Part shown: piece after piece, positions 1 to 8,723 of the stretch
Position numbering within the stretch: position 1 is the first letter of the stretch
Layout: the number at the start of each line of letters is the position of its first letter
Assembly: GCA_012519515.1 (NCBI GenBank)
Contig: JAAYQC010000044.1
Coordinates: forward strand, 1-33,481
Length of the DNA stretch: 33,481 bases
Direction: 5' to 3'
From: Bacteroidales bacterium
GTDB lineage: Bacteria; Bacteroidota; Bacteroidia; Bacteroidales; VadinHA17
Notes under the pieces: model-generated
What the model was told of the DNA's origin: nothing
The model's database searches: none
What the model saw: the letters and a program-made list of their open reading frames with translations, nothing else
Position numbers and translations under genes: made by a program

Positions 1-1859
1 CCGGGCATTGGGTAGAGCCTTATCAGTTCATATATTGTATTGGTTACATTGTTACAGGACAGATGTATCCCGATCTTTCCTTTTCCTGCCTTGATATTGA
101 CGCCGGTTCTGATATCAACCAGATTATAGGGATCAAGAAGGCGGTCATTGCTGTAATGGCGCGACGAGGTAAAACCATGTGTAACTTCAAGATCGAATAT
201 CCCGGCTGCCAGACTGTTCTTCCATGATGAGATAAACAGGGGAGAGTACAGCATGGTGAGTTTTTCTTGCCCATCTGCCTTATTTGCAACTGAATGGTTC
301 AGATTAACCTTTAATTTGGAAGATAACCTGATTTTTTCATGTTCCATGGTAAAACCTGCAGACAAGTCAACACCTGCAGACCTGACCTCCTGGTAGTTTT
401 CAGGCGACCAGAAAGCTCCTGTCGGACGCCACACTATCATGTCATTGACATTAGTGTAATAGGGGCTGATATCTGTTTCTATCACTGACTTCTCACTGAT
501 GTGGAAAGTATTTTCAGAACCTGCTTCTATGGTGTAACCGTTTTCCGGGTTGAGATCCGGATTGCCTCCCGGTCTCCAGAAGAGGTCATTAAATGTCGGT
601 TTCCGGAATTTCTTCGAGTAATTTGCCCGCAGTACCCATTTTCCCGGAATGGCATCCCATTTTAATCCGAACGAAGGCAGGAGCCCTGAGCTGAAGGTGT
701 TGAACCACTCTTTGCGTAAGACGGTCTGGAGGGTTAAACGGTTAATGGTGTATTTCAGTCCGGAGAACAGGGCTATTCCTTTTTCAAGCTTCTCATCACC
801 GTAGGCTGATACATCGGCAGTTACCAATGATCCTGTAAGCCCGGCGTCAAATGAGAGGCCGGAAGGCATGTGATACCGGAAGTTGATATCTCCGTGATTC
901 TGGATCGCGGCGATTCTTGAATCGATACTGTTTACCGGTGAGTCAGGAGCATTCTTTTGCCAGTATGTTTGAAGGTCATCGAACCTTGCTGCCCTGACTT
1001 TAAGGCTCCAGCGGTTGCCGATATACCTGTACCCAAGGTATAGTTTCAATGTGGAGTCTGACTGGTGTTCATAGCTTGTGGAGCCTATTCGCGACGGAAT
1101 ATCATATTCCTTTGTCTGGTACCATAATCCGGCTTCAAGTAAAGAAGCCTGTGACAGTTTGAATGCCAGGTTGTGAATCATGCCGTAGTCATTCCAGTCG
1201 CCGTCGGTTTGCCGGTGTTCAGTCTGCCTTATATAATCATAATAGGTAAATTCATTTTCCGAGACCGTGCCCCATGCAAACATTTTCCAGGCGAGCCTGT
1301 CAGTACCAGCTTTAAAGGTAAACCCTCCGTTAAGTGCACGTAATGACTGTACACCTGCAAAAGCGCTGCCTGAAATGCCCCTTTCCGGTGACAATTCACT
1401 GTTAAGGCTCACGGCTCCGCCGAAAGTGCCACTGCCATAGAGAGCTCCCGAGGCTCCGTACACCAAAGAGATACGGTCAAATCCTGCCGCGGGGATCATT
1501 GATATGTCTGAGGAACCGAGTGTCACGGAATTGATAGGGAATCCGTTCCAGTTAACCTGCACCTGGCTGGCTGAAACCCCTCGAATGGATATGGACGATG
1601 CCCCTCCTCCAACACCGTATGCTTTAATATTAAGTGCAGTCTGACTGCTCAGGAGCTTTACGAGTGACTCCCCGGTATATTGTTTTAATATAGTATCCCT
1701 GAATTCTTCGGTTTTAACATCATTCCTGAAATAATCTGTACGTGAAGCGTTTACAACAACATCGGGTATATATATCAGGGTATCTGTTATTGACTGGGCG
1801 CCTGTGATTCCCGGAAAGGATAAAACTGTGACCAGAGTCAGTCTGATTCCGGTTCGCAT
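1..1859 (-). CDS. btuB: TonB-dependent outer-membrane receptor, BtuB-type, 3' end cut by window edge
   Basis: My reverse-strand reading from the ATG at 1859 is open to the window edge, about 619 codons, and the start and end lie in the same frame. A signal peptide (MRTGIRLTLVTVLSFPGITGAQS) is followed by a TonB-box-like stretch (PDVVVNAS) near residue 33. A plug domain follows (SISIRGVSASQVQVNWNG, then a GASGALYGSGTFGGAVSL block). The rest is beta-barrel, ending in a typical C-terminal run (NTIYELIRLYPMPG), so probably only 10-20 residues are missing. The plug and barrel place it in the BtuB/CirA class. The substrate assignment to cobalamin rests on the cobalamin riboswitch in its leader. In such systems the receptor moves B12 across the outer membrane using TonB energy. 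An alternative GTG start lies 24 bases upstream. Family certain, substrate likely. Confidence 0.88.
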   Translation of the reverse strand, partial: MRTGIRLTLVTVLSFPGITGAQSITDTLIYIPDVVVNASRTDYFRNDVKTEEFRDTILKQYTGESLVKLLSSQTALNIKAYGVGGGASSISIRGVSASQVQVNWNGFPINSVTLGSSDISMIPAAGFDRISLVYGASGALYGSGTFGGAVSLNSELSPERGISGSAFAGVQSLRALNGGFTFKAGTDRLAWKMFAWGTVSENEFTYYDYIRQTEHRQTDGDWNDYGMIHNLAFKLSQASLLEAGLWYQTKEYDIPSRIGSTSYEHQSDSTLKLYLGYRYIGNRWSLKVRAARFDDLQTYWQKNAPDSPVNSIDSRIAAIQNHGDINFRYHMPSGLSFDAGLTGSLVTADVSAYGDEKLEKGIALFSGLKYTINRLTLQTVLRKEWFNTFSSGLLPSFGLKWDAIPGKWVLRANYSKKFRKPTFNDLFWRPGGNPDLNPENGYTIEAGSENTFHISEKSVIETDISPYYTNVNDMIVWRPTGAFWSPENYQEVRSAGVDLSAGFTMEHEKIRLSSKLKVNLNHSVANKADGQEKLTMLYSPLFISSWKNSLAAGIFDLEVTHGFTSSRHYSNDRLLDPYNLVDIRTGVNIKAGKGKIGIHLSCNNVTNTIYELIRLYPMP

Positions 1860-2027
1860 CAATTGTCTTGTCAGCTTCTGCACGGTTACAATACTTAAAA
1901 ACAGTCACATTTTTCATGGTATTTTAAAAACCATGATGTCAATTCAAATACTCGTAACCTTTAGAGAGACAGGGGTAGAAAAACAGTTTCTGCTCTTTGC
2001 CTTTCACCCGAAAGCTACGAGGTCAAT

Positions 2028-2228
2028 TTACAGGCAGGTCTTCTGGCTCATCCAGTTCCGGCTGCCTTCCCATTTCACATTTCGTGTAACAGTGGCGGGG
2101 GGTGCCGGAACAATTACCGGATTTACAGCTGCGGGTACAGCTCCCGGTTTCCTGTCAACCGTTCGGTTTACGGGTCACGGGATTCCCTATTCACTCAGAC
2201 CGGAGTAGTTCAGGCCTGAGCACCTGAA
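2028..2228 (-). ncRNA. Cobalamin (adenosylcobalamin) riboswitch
   Basis: Read on the minus strand, the leader carries the ordered conserved blocks of the cobalamin riboswitch. These are TCAGGTGC at the 5' side, GAATAGGGAATCCCGTG, GGAGCTGTACCCGCAGCTGT, CCGCCACTGT, and the B12 box GAGCCAGAAGACCTGCCTG at 2031-2050. It ends about 170 bases before the receptor ATG at 1859, leaving room for an expression platform. An imperfect hairpin at 1915-1935 (CATGGT with ACCATG) is one candidate for part of it. Cobalamin binding would be expected to repress the receptor gene. Boundaries are approximate. Confidence 0.93.
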
Positions 2229-2237
2229 ATCGTCAGG

Positions 2238-2245
2238 CAAATATA
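2238..2245 (-). promoter_or_regulatory. -7 promoter box for the riboswitch-receptor transcript
   Basis: The minus strand reads TATATTTG, an exact match to the Bacteroidota -7 consensus TAnnTTTG, ten bases before the first conserved riboswitch block. No clear TTTG -33 element lies at the usual spacing. The position fits a transcript starting at the riboswitch 5' end. Confidence 0.55.
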
Positions 2246-2416
2246 CATATTATTATTATAACATGAATTCCGTGACAATTCTGACCGGATTCACAGCCAT
2301 TCGCAGATTCGCGCATGAAAATCTGGCTGTTATACTCAGGCAGGAATAAAGAACCGCGTAATTAAAATGTAATAATCCTTTAACACTCGCGTAAATAATT
2401 TGTAATATACTGAAGA

Positions 2417-2424
2417 TAGTTTTG
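2417..2424 (+). promoter_or_regulatory. Possible -7 promoter box for the receptor-phytase operon
   Basis: TAGTTTTG matches TAnnTTTG and lies 25 bases before the ATG at 2450. A TTTG at 2399-2402 is only 14 bases upstream, shorter than the usual spacing of about 19, so this is a weak call. The rest of the divergent spacer 2246-2449 shows no other feature I can support. Confidence 0.35.
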
Positions 2425-2449
2425 TCGTGAATTTAAAAAATTGAATATC

Positions 2450-5221
2450 ATGACACTATTGAAGTCATACTTATCAGTTCTTCTGATGGTATTGGCAGTA
2501 GGTTCTCAGGCGCAACAATCAGGTATAATTAAAGGAAGAGTACTGGATAGCGACAATCTTTCAATGCCAGGTGCGGCTGTAGCTTTAAAATCAATTTCCA
2601 AAGGTGCAGTCAGCGATAACTACGGTTATTATACAATTACCGGAGTTCCGGCCGGGACATATGAACTGATTGCCACGTACATCGGTTATACTCCCGAAAC
2701 GAAACAGATTTCAGTTGAGCCGGGCAGGACAACTGTTGTCGACTTCAGCCTGGAAGCAGGTATTGAATTGTCCGAAATAGTTGTGACCGGACAGCTACAA
2801 GGGCAGTCAAAAGCTTTAAATACTCAAATGAATAAGGGTAACATCACCAATATTATCTCATCCGACCAGGTAGGCCGATTCCCCGACGCCAATATAGGTG
2901 ATGCCCTTAAGAGGATTCCTGGAATAAATGTTCAGTATGACCAGGGCGAAGCTCGCTTCGGGAACATAAGGGGGACCGCACCGCAATATAACTCGGTAAT
3001 GGTAAACGGTGAACGCATCCCTTCTGCCGAGGCTGAAGACCGGACTGTTCAGCTCGACCTGATTCCTGCCGACATGATTCAGGCCGTCGAAGTGAACAAA
3101 GCCGTTACACCCGACATGGACGCTGATGCCATTGGAGGTTCGGTTAACCTGGTATCACGCTCGGCTCCATACGACCGTCGTGTAAGTCTGACACTCGGAT
3201 CCGGATATAATATGCTTGCTTCAAAGCCAATATATAATGGCGCTGTTATACTTGGCGACCGCTTTTTCAACAATAAGTTAGGCGTAATTGCAAGTGCCTC
3301 TTATCACAATCACCGGCTGGGAAGTGACAATGTTGAATCGGAGTGGGATTATATGGATGACAACGACAAAGATGGCTCAGCCTTTGCGGAAGAAATTCAA
3401 ATTCGGCAGTACTATTTACAGCGTATTCGTCAAAGTTATTCACTGAGCCTTGATTATAATATTACCGCTAACCATACCTTGTTTGCCAATGGTATATACA
3501 ACCACCGTAACGACTGGGAAAACCGTTACAGAACCATCTATAAAGATATCGAGTATGATGAAGACAGTGATTCGTGGAAAGGTGTTATGAAGAAGGAAAC
3601 AAAAGGTGGCACTAATGACATTAAAAATGCACGTCTGGAAGACCAGCGCATGATGACCTTCTCTCTGGGTGGCGAACACCAGTTTGGCAGAATTGAGGCC
3701 GATTGGACAGCATCATACAGTAAAGCCTCTGAGGAAAGACCTAATGAAAGATATATTGCATATAAGGTTAAAAATCTTACCTTTACAACCGATTTCTCAG
3801 ATAAAAGTGCTCCAAAAATTACAGGTGTGTCTCCTGCTTCGGCAGCCGATTTCAGTTCGGACTATAAATTTGATGAAATCACTGAAGAATTTCAGTTTAC
3901 AGAAGATATTGATAAAAACATTAAGGTGAATTTTACGATCCCGCTGCTTGAGAATAAATATAAAAACAGCATAAAACTGGGATTACGCTACAAGAGTAAG
4001 GAGAAAATGCGTGATAACAGACTGTTCGAATACAGTCCGCTTGATGAAGATGCTTTTAATGCAACTACGCTGAGTAACCTGAATGATTTTACAAAGAATA
4101 ACTTCCTGGCGGGCGACTATAAAACCGGCAAAAATGTGACACGGGAATATCTGGGAGGGCTTGATCTGAACAACTCTTCTCTGTTTGAAGAAGAAAGAAG
4201 TGCTGAAGGTGAAGCAGGAAACTTTAATGCAACAGAAAATATTATAGGTGGATATGTTATGCTGAATCAGAATATTGGTCCTAAATTGTTTATAATTGCC
4301 GGTGCACGTGTAGAAAATACCTCACAGAAATACCAGGGGAACCAATATGATGCTGATGCTGATGAAAATACACTTACCCCCGTTGTTTCCGATTCCTATA
4401 TAAATGTTCTTCCCGGCCTGCATCTTAAGTATGATTTTAACAAAACTTCTATATTAAGGGCTGCCTGGACAAATACCCTGGCGAGGCCAAACTATTATTC
4501 ACTGGTTCCTTACAGGGAAATAACCAGGGACGATAATGAAATAGCCATAGGGAACCCCGGATTGACTCCTACCACATCAATGAATTTCGACCTCTCGTTT
4601 GAGAAATACTTTAAAACAATCGGTATTTTGTCTGCCGACGTTTTTTATAAGGATATAAAGGATTTTATAGTGACAGAAACACGAGAAGACTATCTGTTCG
4701 AAGGAACAACCTGGGATACATACAGTCAGCCTGTCAATGGAGGGAATGCTGAAATATTTGGGATTGAACTGGCAGCGCAGCGACAGCTTGATTTCCTGCC
4801 CGGTTTCCTGAAAGGTTTTGGATTGTATGCCAATTACACTTTTACAACAAGCTCTGTAAGCAACTTCCGTATCGAAGGCCGCGAAGATGATGATATTTCG
4901 CTTCCCGGAACAGCAAAGCATACGATGAATGGTTCCTTATCATACGATAGCAAACGCTTTACCTTCAGAACTTCTGTCAGCTACTCTTCAGCTTATGTTG
5001 ATGAATTTGGTGAAGAGATATTTTATGACAGATACTATGATAAGGCAATACACCTGGATGTTAATGCCAACTTTTCAATTACCCCGAAATTCAGAGTGTA
5101 TGCCGAAGCAAACAATCTGTTAAACCAGCCGTTGAGATACTACCAGGGCATAAGCTCACGGGTAATGCAGGCTGAATATTATAACGCTCGTTTCCAGTTT
5201 GGAATAAAAATAGATTTGTAA
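2450..5221 (+). CDS. TonB-dependent receptor with N-terminal carboxypeptidase-regulatory-like domain (TIGR01782-like)
   Basis: About 923 residues from the ATG at 2450; a TTG nine bases upstream is in frame but less likely. A signal peptide (LLMVLAVGSQAQQ) precedes a carboxypeptidase-D-like domain at about residues 25-105 (IIKGRVLDSDNLSMPGAAVAL, then DNYGYYTITGVPAGTYEL). A TonB-box-like ELSEIVVTG comes next. The plug carries the VGRFPDANIGDALKRIPGI and EARFGNIRG signatures typical of the TIGR01782 Xanthomonas/Caulobacter-type receptors, then a 22-strand-type barrel ends in FQFGIKIDL. No SusD partner follows. The stop codon shares one base with the start of the phytase-like gene, so the cargo may be phytate or another organophosphate. 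The substrate is inferred from context only. Confidence 0.92.
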   Translation: MTLLKSYLSVLLMVLAVGSQAQQSGIIKGRVLDSDNLSMPGAAVALKSISKGAVSDNYGYYTITGVPAGTYELIATYIGYTPETKQISVEPGRTTVVDFSLEAGIELSEIVVTGQLQGQSKALNTQMNKGNITNIISSDQVGRFPDANIGDALKRIPGINVQYDQGEARFGNIRGTAPQYNSVMVNGERIPSAEAEDRTVQLDLIPADMIQAVEVNKAVTPDMDADAIGGSVNLVSRSAPYDRRVSLTLGSGYNMLASKPIYNGAVILGDRFFNNKLGVIASASYHNHRLGSDNVESEWDYMDDNDKDGSAFAEEIQIRQYYLQRIRQSYSLSLDYNITANHTLFANGIYNHRNDWENRYRTIYKDIEYDEDSDSWKGVMKKETKGGTNDIKNARLEDQRMMTFSLGGEHQFGRIEADWTASYSKASEERPNERYIAYKVKNLTFTTDFSDKSAPKITGVSPASAADFSSDYKFDEITEEFQFTEDIDKNIKVNFTIPLLENKYKNSIKLGLRYKSKEKMRDNRLFEYSPLDEDAFNATTLSNLNDFTKNNFLAGDYKTGKNVTREYLGGLDLNNSSLFEEERSAEGEAGNFNATENIIGGYVMLNQNIGPKLFIIAGARVENTSQKYQGNQYDADADENTLTPVVSDSYINVLPGLHLKYDFNKTSILRAAWTNTLARPNYYSLVPYREITRDDNEIAIGNPGLTPTTSMNFDLSFEKYFKTIGILSADVFYKDIKDFIVTETREDYLFEGTTWDTYSQPVNGGNAEIFGIELAAQRQLDFLPGFLKGFGLYANYTFTTSSVSNFRIEGREDDDISLPGTAKHTMNGSLSYDSKRFTFRTSVSYSSAYVDEFGEEIFYDRYYDKAIHLDVNANFSITPKFRVYAEANNLLNQPLRYYQGISSRVMQAEYYNARFQFGIKIDL

Positions 5222-6336
5222 TGCATTTATCACGAATGACATTAAAAAAAACAGGCTGTCTTTTTATTCTGTCATGCATGCTGTTTTCAGCATGTAATGA
5301 TAAAACCTCAAAAGTTGATAAACATAATCAAAACAACAAATCAAAATCAATACTTCCTGAAGTTGCAGTAATAAAAGAATCTTTCACAACCCCGCGTGAT
5401 GAAAGCGACAATGTTGACAGTCCGGCGTTGTGGCATGGCGGGGAAGGGCAGAATTGGCTGTTGGCAACTGCAAAAGAAGGTAACGCTATTATTGTATACG
5501 ATGCTGCAAACGGAGAGAAAATTGGTCGCTTCGGCAGTATTGGAACCGGTTTGGGAGAACTTAGCCGGCCAAACGGTATTGCCGTGATAGACGATTATGC
5601 TGTGGTTATTGAAAGAGACAACCACAGGGTACAGGTTTTCATATTACCCGAATTCAAGCCCCTGGGGGTCTTCGGCGAATCAGTTTTACGATCCCCCTAC
5701 GGCATCACCATTGACCGGTTTGAAGGCAAATACCATCTTTATGTTACCGACAATTATGAAACGCCGGAGGAAGAAACACCACCTGCTGACAGCCTTGACC
5801 GGAGGGTTCATCATTTTGCTTTTACGGTGGAAGATAACCGGGTAGCTGCTGAGCATATTAAAGCTTTTGGCGATACTTCGGGTGAAGGTGTTCTGTATAA
5901 GGTGGAATCCATCCTTGCTGACAGGATTTATAACAGGTTGCTGATAGCCGATGAACATGAAGATCACCGTGATATAAAGATTTATGATACTGACGGAAGG
6001 TTTACAGGGCAAATCATCCCTCATAACTATTTTTTCTATGAACCCGAAGGCATTGTTGTATGGGAATGTGAAGCTGACAGCTCGGGTTATTATCTTATTG
6101 TTGACCAGGGTAAAATAAACAATACCTTTCAGGTGTTCGACCGCAAAACCCTGGAATATATTGGTGGTTTTAGCGGTGAAATTACCCGCAATACCGATGG
6201 AACGGCAATTACCCAGAAAGCATTCGGTGACTTCAGGTACGGTGCCTTTTACCCGGTGCACAATGATGGGAGCTTAACAGCAATATCGTGGCAAGATATT
6301 GCCGGCACCCTGGGTTTAAGGAATGACTGCGATTAG
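5221..6336 (+). CDS. Phytase-like beta-propeller lipoprotein
   Basis: 371 residues. The N-terminus is a lipoprotein signal with lipobox LFSAC (Cys25), so it is probably attached to the outer membrane facing the receptor. The body resembles beta-propeller phytases (PF02333, calcium-dependent). It has an early acidic block (ESDNVDSPALWHGG), LLATAKEGNAIIVYDAANG, a mid block (GDTSGEGVLYKVESILAD), YYLIVDQGKINNTFQVFDR, and a late NTDGTAITQKAFGDFRYG block where the family has its D-T-D-G motif. Family enzymes remove phosphate from myo-inositol hexakisphosphate. Several blades also read like NHL/SMP-30 repeats, so another propeller hydrolase or a binding protein is possible. The ATG overlaps the receptor TAA (TAATG), indicating translational coupling. 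Confidence 0.72.
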   Translation: MHLSRMTLKKTGCLFILSCMLFSACNDKTSKVDKHNQNNKSKSILPEVAVIKESFTTPRDESDNVDSPALWHGGEGQNWLLATAKEGNAIIVYDAANGEKIGRFGSIGTGLGELSRPNGIAVIDDYAVVIERDNHRVQVFILPEFKPLGVFGESVLRSPYGITIDRFEGKYHLYVTDNYETPEEETPPADSLDRRVHHFAFTVEDNRVAAEHIKAFGDTSGEGVLYKVESILADRIYNRLLIADEHEDHRDIKIYDTDGRFTGQIIPHNYFFYEPEGIVVWECEADSSGYYLIVDQGKINNTFQVFDRKTLEYIGGFSGEITRNTDGTAITQKAFGDFRYGAFYPVHNDGSLTAISWQDIAGTLGLRNDCD

Positions 6337-6338
6337 AA

Positions 6339-6357
6339 AACAGGAGTTTTTCCTGTT
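6339..6357 (+). terminator. Hairpin after the phytase-like gene, possible terminator
   Basis: A perfect 7-bp stem (AACAGGA with TCCTGTT) and a 5-base loop (GTTTT) start three bases after the stop codon. There is no clear T tract after it, so termination is plausible but unproven. Confidence 0.35.
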
Positions 6358-6488
6358 ATAAATGCTGACCGTTATTTGCTCTTCAGCATACATGTGAGGT
6401 ATTAAGGCTCCGCGGCGAAAAAGGCAAATATGCTAAGTAGGGCAATTAACCCTGCGTAGGAAAGCTTGTCATTATTGGTATTTTTGCC

Positions 6489-7301
6489 ATGAGTAAAGAT
6501 ACCGGTATGGAACAGGACTTGAAAGAACTGAAGGCTTTTCTTGATGAGAAGGTTGCTCAATACAATAATCCGAAATTTATTGAACTGGACCCTATACAGA
6601 TACCTCATTCGTACACCGTAAAGGAAGACATCGAAATATCAGGATTCCTTGCCGCGACTATTGCATGGGGCAACAGGACATCCATTGTAAAGAACGCGAA
6701 ACGAATGCTGGCTCCCATGGGCGAATCACCATATGACTTCATTTGCAATCACAGGGAACACCATCTAAAAAGGTTTGACGGTTTTGTGCACCGGACGTTT
6801 AATTCGCTTGACCTGTTGACTTTCATTGAAGGTCTGAAGCACTTGTACAAGGATAAAAACGGACTTGAAGGCATTTTTGTGAAATACCAGACCCACGATT
6901 CGCTTCAGCCTGCTATTCATGAACTGAAAAAGGAGTTTTTTAATATCCCGCATCCTGAGAGAACGCGAAAGCATTTGTCTGACCCGATGACCGGCTCTGC
7001 TGCTAAAAGGATCAATATGTTCCTAAGGTGGATGGTACGCCGGGACAATGCAGGCGTGGATTTCGGTATCTGGAAAAACATTCCTCCATCGATTCTTTCA
7101 TGTCCGCTTGATGTTCATTCCGGAAACGTTGCACGCGAACTTGGTTTGCTAAGTCGAAAACAGAATGATGCAAAAGCAGTGCGGGAACTGGATGGCGTTC
7201 TGCGATCAATGGACCGTAATGACCCTGTGAAATATGATTTCGCTTTATTTGGTCTTGGTGTTTCGGAAAAACACCGGCCCGCTACCCGTGAATTATACTA
7301 A
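6489..7301 (+). CDS. TIGR02757 family (DUF2400) protein
   Basis: 270 residues, matching my memory of the TIGR02757/PF09674 family, widespread in Bacteroidota and of unproven function. Recognised blocks are DPIQIPHSYTVKEDIEISGFLAATIAWGNR near residues 34-64, KRINMFLRWMVRRDNAGVDFGIW, PLDVHSGNVARELGLLSR, and the C-terminal DPVKYDFALFGLGVSE. The Leu-Asp-Val-His and helical layout recall HhH-type DNA glycosylase folds, but I see no evidence for catalysis. The first ATG (6489) is used; a second in-frame ATG at 6507 is an alternative. It stands alone on the plus strand and ends directly in a terminator hairpin. No signal peptide or membrane segment, so cytoplasmic. Confidence 0.85.
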   Translation: MSKDTGMEQDLKELKAFLDEKVAQYNNPKFIELDPIQIPHSYTVKEDIEISGFLAATIAWGNRTSIVKNAKRMLAPMGESPYDFICNHREHHLKRFDGFVHRTFNSLDLLTFIEGLKHLYKDKNGLEGIFVKYQTHDSLQPAIHELKKEFFNIPHPERTRKHLSDPMTGSAAKRINMFLRWMVRRDNAGVDFGIWKNIPPSILSCPLDVHSGNVARELGLLSRKQNDAKAVRELDGVLRSMDRNDPVKYDFALFGLGVSEKHRPATRELY

Positions 7302-7331
7302 AAAGGCTGCACCGGGGGAGATGCAGCCTTT
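7302..7331. terminator. Bidirectional terminator hairpin between convergent genes
   Basis: A perfect 10-bp stem (AAAGGCTGCA with TGCAGCCTTT) with a 10-base loop overlaps the end of the TIGR02757 stop region. It has a T-rich end on the plus strand and, by symmetry, on the minus strand. It sits between two converging genes, as expected for a shared terminator. Confidence 0.75.
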
Positions 7332-7333
7332 CA

Positions 7334-7376
7334 TTTAACTAACCTAATTAACCTAACTAACTTAACCTGACCTTAC
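7334..7376. repeat. Short TAAC/CTAA-rich tandem repeat
   Basis: The spacer after the hairpin is built from reiterated CTAAC, CTAATTAAC and CTTAACC words, a low-complexity tract of about 40 bases with no coding content. It resembles the other gene-end repeats in this window in position but uses different words. Confidence 0.5.
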
Positions 7377-7382
7377 CAATTA

Positions 7383-8360
7383 TCATTTTACAAGCTCCAC
7401 AACTGCATATCTTGATATTTTCCAGAATTCTCCGGGATCCAGTATAGCAATCGAACTTATCGTGTTTTCATCCTCTTTGACCAGTTCATACGACCCTGCC
7501 GGATGTTCGGTGACGAGCTTTACTTTCCTGGAATTATTGACCGGGATGCTCTTCAGTTCGGAGATATTCACTTCGGTGAAGATGCTTTCATCGAAATTGT
7601 CCTTGATTGATTCCTGTCTGCCGATTCCGAGAAATCCGCCTTCCTTGTAGAGGATTCCCTTGTCTCTCAGGTCCTTGTAGGTGCCCGACACGAGGAAAGC
7701 CTGATTCAGCATGTATGTCTGGGTGTTTATGGTTTCCACCTTTCTGTTGAGTGTGTCGTTGAGAGCCACCATTGTTTCGTTGAGCTGTTCGATCTCGAAA
7801 TCCTTGTTGTCGAGGTTTGCCTTAAGTATGGCGATATCGTTTTCATAATTTTTCATGGAAGTCTCGAGCTCGGCGACCCTGGTCTGCAGACCGGTGATGG
7901 TGATTCCGGATTGTTTGAGCTGGGCATTGAGACTGGCGATCTTTTTCCTGTTTTCATCAAGCAGGGAGTTTATCGTCTTGATGTCTTCCATTATCTGCTG
8001 CCTTTTGTCGGCCGATACTTCCGAACCGGCTGAGTTGACCGTGATAAGTTTCTCCTTCTCCTTTATCATGCGAAGGTTTTTTTCGATCTCATCGAAAGAA
8101 GTGAGCCAGTCGTTGAGTGTGGAGTCGCGTTCGGAAAGCTGCTGGCTGAAGCTTACCCTCTGGTTTTCCATAAGAGTCAGCTGCTTATTGTGATCCTTCC
8201 TGTACAGTGACCAGCCAAGCAGGCCGAGTCCGAGCAGAACGGCAAGGCCTATAATTGCAGTGATGAGCACTCCTTTTGATTGCCCCTCCTTCCTGGCCTC
8301 CTCAATCCTGTTCATAGTAAGTATGTCTTCATTCTGTGTTTTAGCATCATTGTTTTCCAT
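7383..8360 (-). CDS. Membrane-anchored coiled-coil protein with conserved C-terminal domain
   Basis: 325 residues from the ATG at 8360; an in-frame TTG at 8366 is less likely. A short charged N-terminus is followed by one transmembrane helix at about residues 29-51 (GVLITAIIGLAVLLGLGLLG). A long coiled coil runs to about residue 220. A compact C-terminal domain follows (SGTYKDLRDKGILYKEGGF, GIGR, FDESIFTEVNI, DPGEFWKISRYAVVEL), which I recall from many Bacteroidota hypothetical proteins, some annotated as Cbp1-type collagen-binding adhesins. I would not claim adhesion here: the topology suggests an inner-membrane anchor with an extracytoplasmic stalk. A promoter with good spacing lies just upstream. 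Confidence 0.8.
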   Translation of the reverse strand: MENNDAKTQNEDILTMNRIEEARKEGQSKGVLITAIIGLAVLLGLGLLGWSLYRKDHNKQLTLMENQRVSFSQQLSERDSTLNDWLTSFDEIEKNLRMIKEKEKLITVNSAGSEVSADKRQQIMEDIKTINSLLDENRKKIASLNAQLKQSGITITGLQTRVAELETSMKNYENDIAILKANLDNKDFEIEQLNETMVALNDTLNRKVETINTQTYMLNQAFLVSGTYKDLRDKGILYKEGGFLGIGRQESIKDNFDESIFTEVNISELKSIPVNNSRKVKLVTEHPAGSYELVKEDENTISSIAILDPGEFWKISRYAVVELVK

Positions 8361-8386
8361 TTTCAATAAATGTTGGTTTAACGATA

Positions 8387-8417
8387 CAAATCTTTTGTTT
8401 TCATCATATATGACAAA
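8387..8417 (-). promoter_or_regulatory. Bacteroidota-type promoter for the coiled-coil gene
   Basis: On the minus strand TTTG (8414-8417) is followed after exactly 19 bases by AAGATTTG (8387-8394), one mismatch from TAnnTTTG. This is the best-spaced -33/-7 pair in the window and lies about 27 bases before the ATG. Confidence 0.5.
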
Positions 8418-8468
8418 GCACGGGCCGGAATGAACACCATAAGGTAAAACACAGATTATTAATCGGAT

Positions 8469-8494
8469 AAAAAAAGAACCAGGAGTCCGGTTCT
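8469..8494 (-). terminator. Intrinsic terminator downstream of the sigma-54 activator operon
   Basis: Read on the minus strand, a 6-bp stem (AGAACC with GGTTCT) and 8-base loop are followed directly by a run of seven T residues. It lies about 230 bases past the stop of the NtrC-type gene and would separate that operon from the coiled-coil gene. Confidence 0.6.
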
Positions 8495-8723
8495 GCTCAT
8501 TTTGATAGAAAAATTATCATTTTGGGAAAAATCAGGAGTATTTAGACCCAACCCCGGGGATTTGTTTTGATGACCATTTCACCGACTTACCGTACTTACG
8601 ATCCTCCATCCCTAAGTCTCCGATGCCTTTCAGGACTCACAGATTCACACAGAGGTTTACTTACGATTCTCTCCCATTCTCCCCTTCACCATTCGCTCAA
8701 TCACTCCTTCATCTTCCCGTGCC
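8495..8723. other. 3' untranslated spacer with no supported feature
   Basis: The stretch between the activator stop and its terminator is pyrimidine-rich on the plus strand. It has no convincing reading frame, RNA fold or repeat. Together with 8361-8494 it makes a 363-base gap whose only supported contents are the promoter and the terminator listed here. Confidence 0.5.

Noticed and set aside
1720-1917. A 65-codon minus-strand frame overlapping the btuB start
   Set aside because: It is out of frame with the receptor and its product looks random. Its ATG lies in a leader hairpin, so a regulatory upstream frame is possible but unsupported.
1804-2208. A 134-codon plus-strand frame upstream of the first receptor
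   Set aside because: It runs antisense through the cobalamin riboswitch and the receptor start, and the product has no family-like features.
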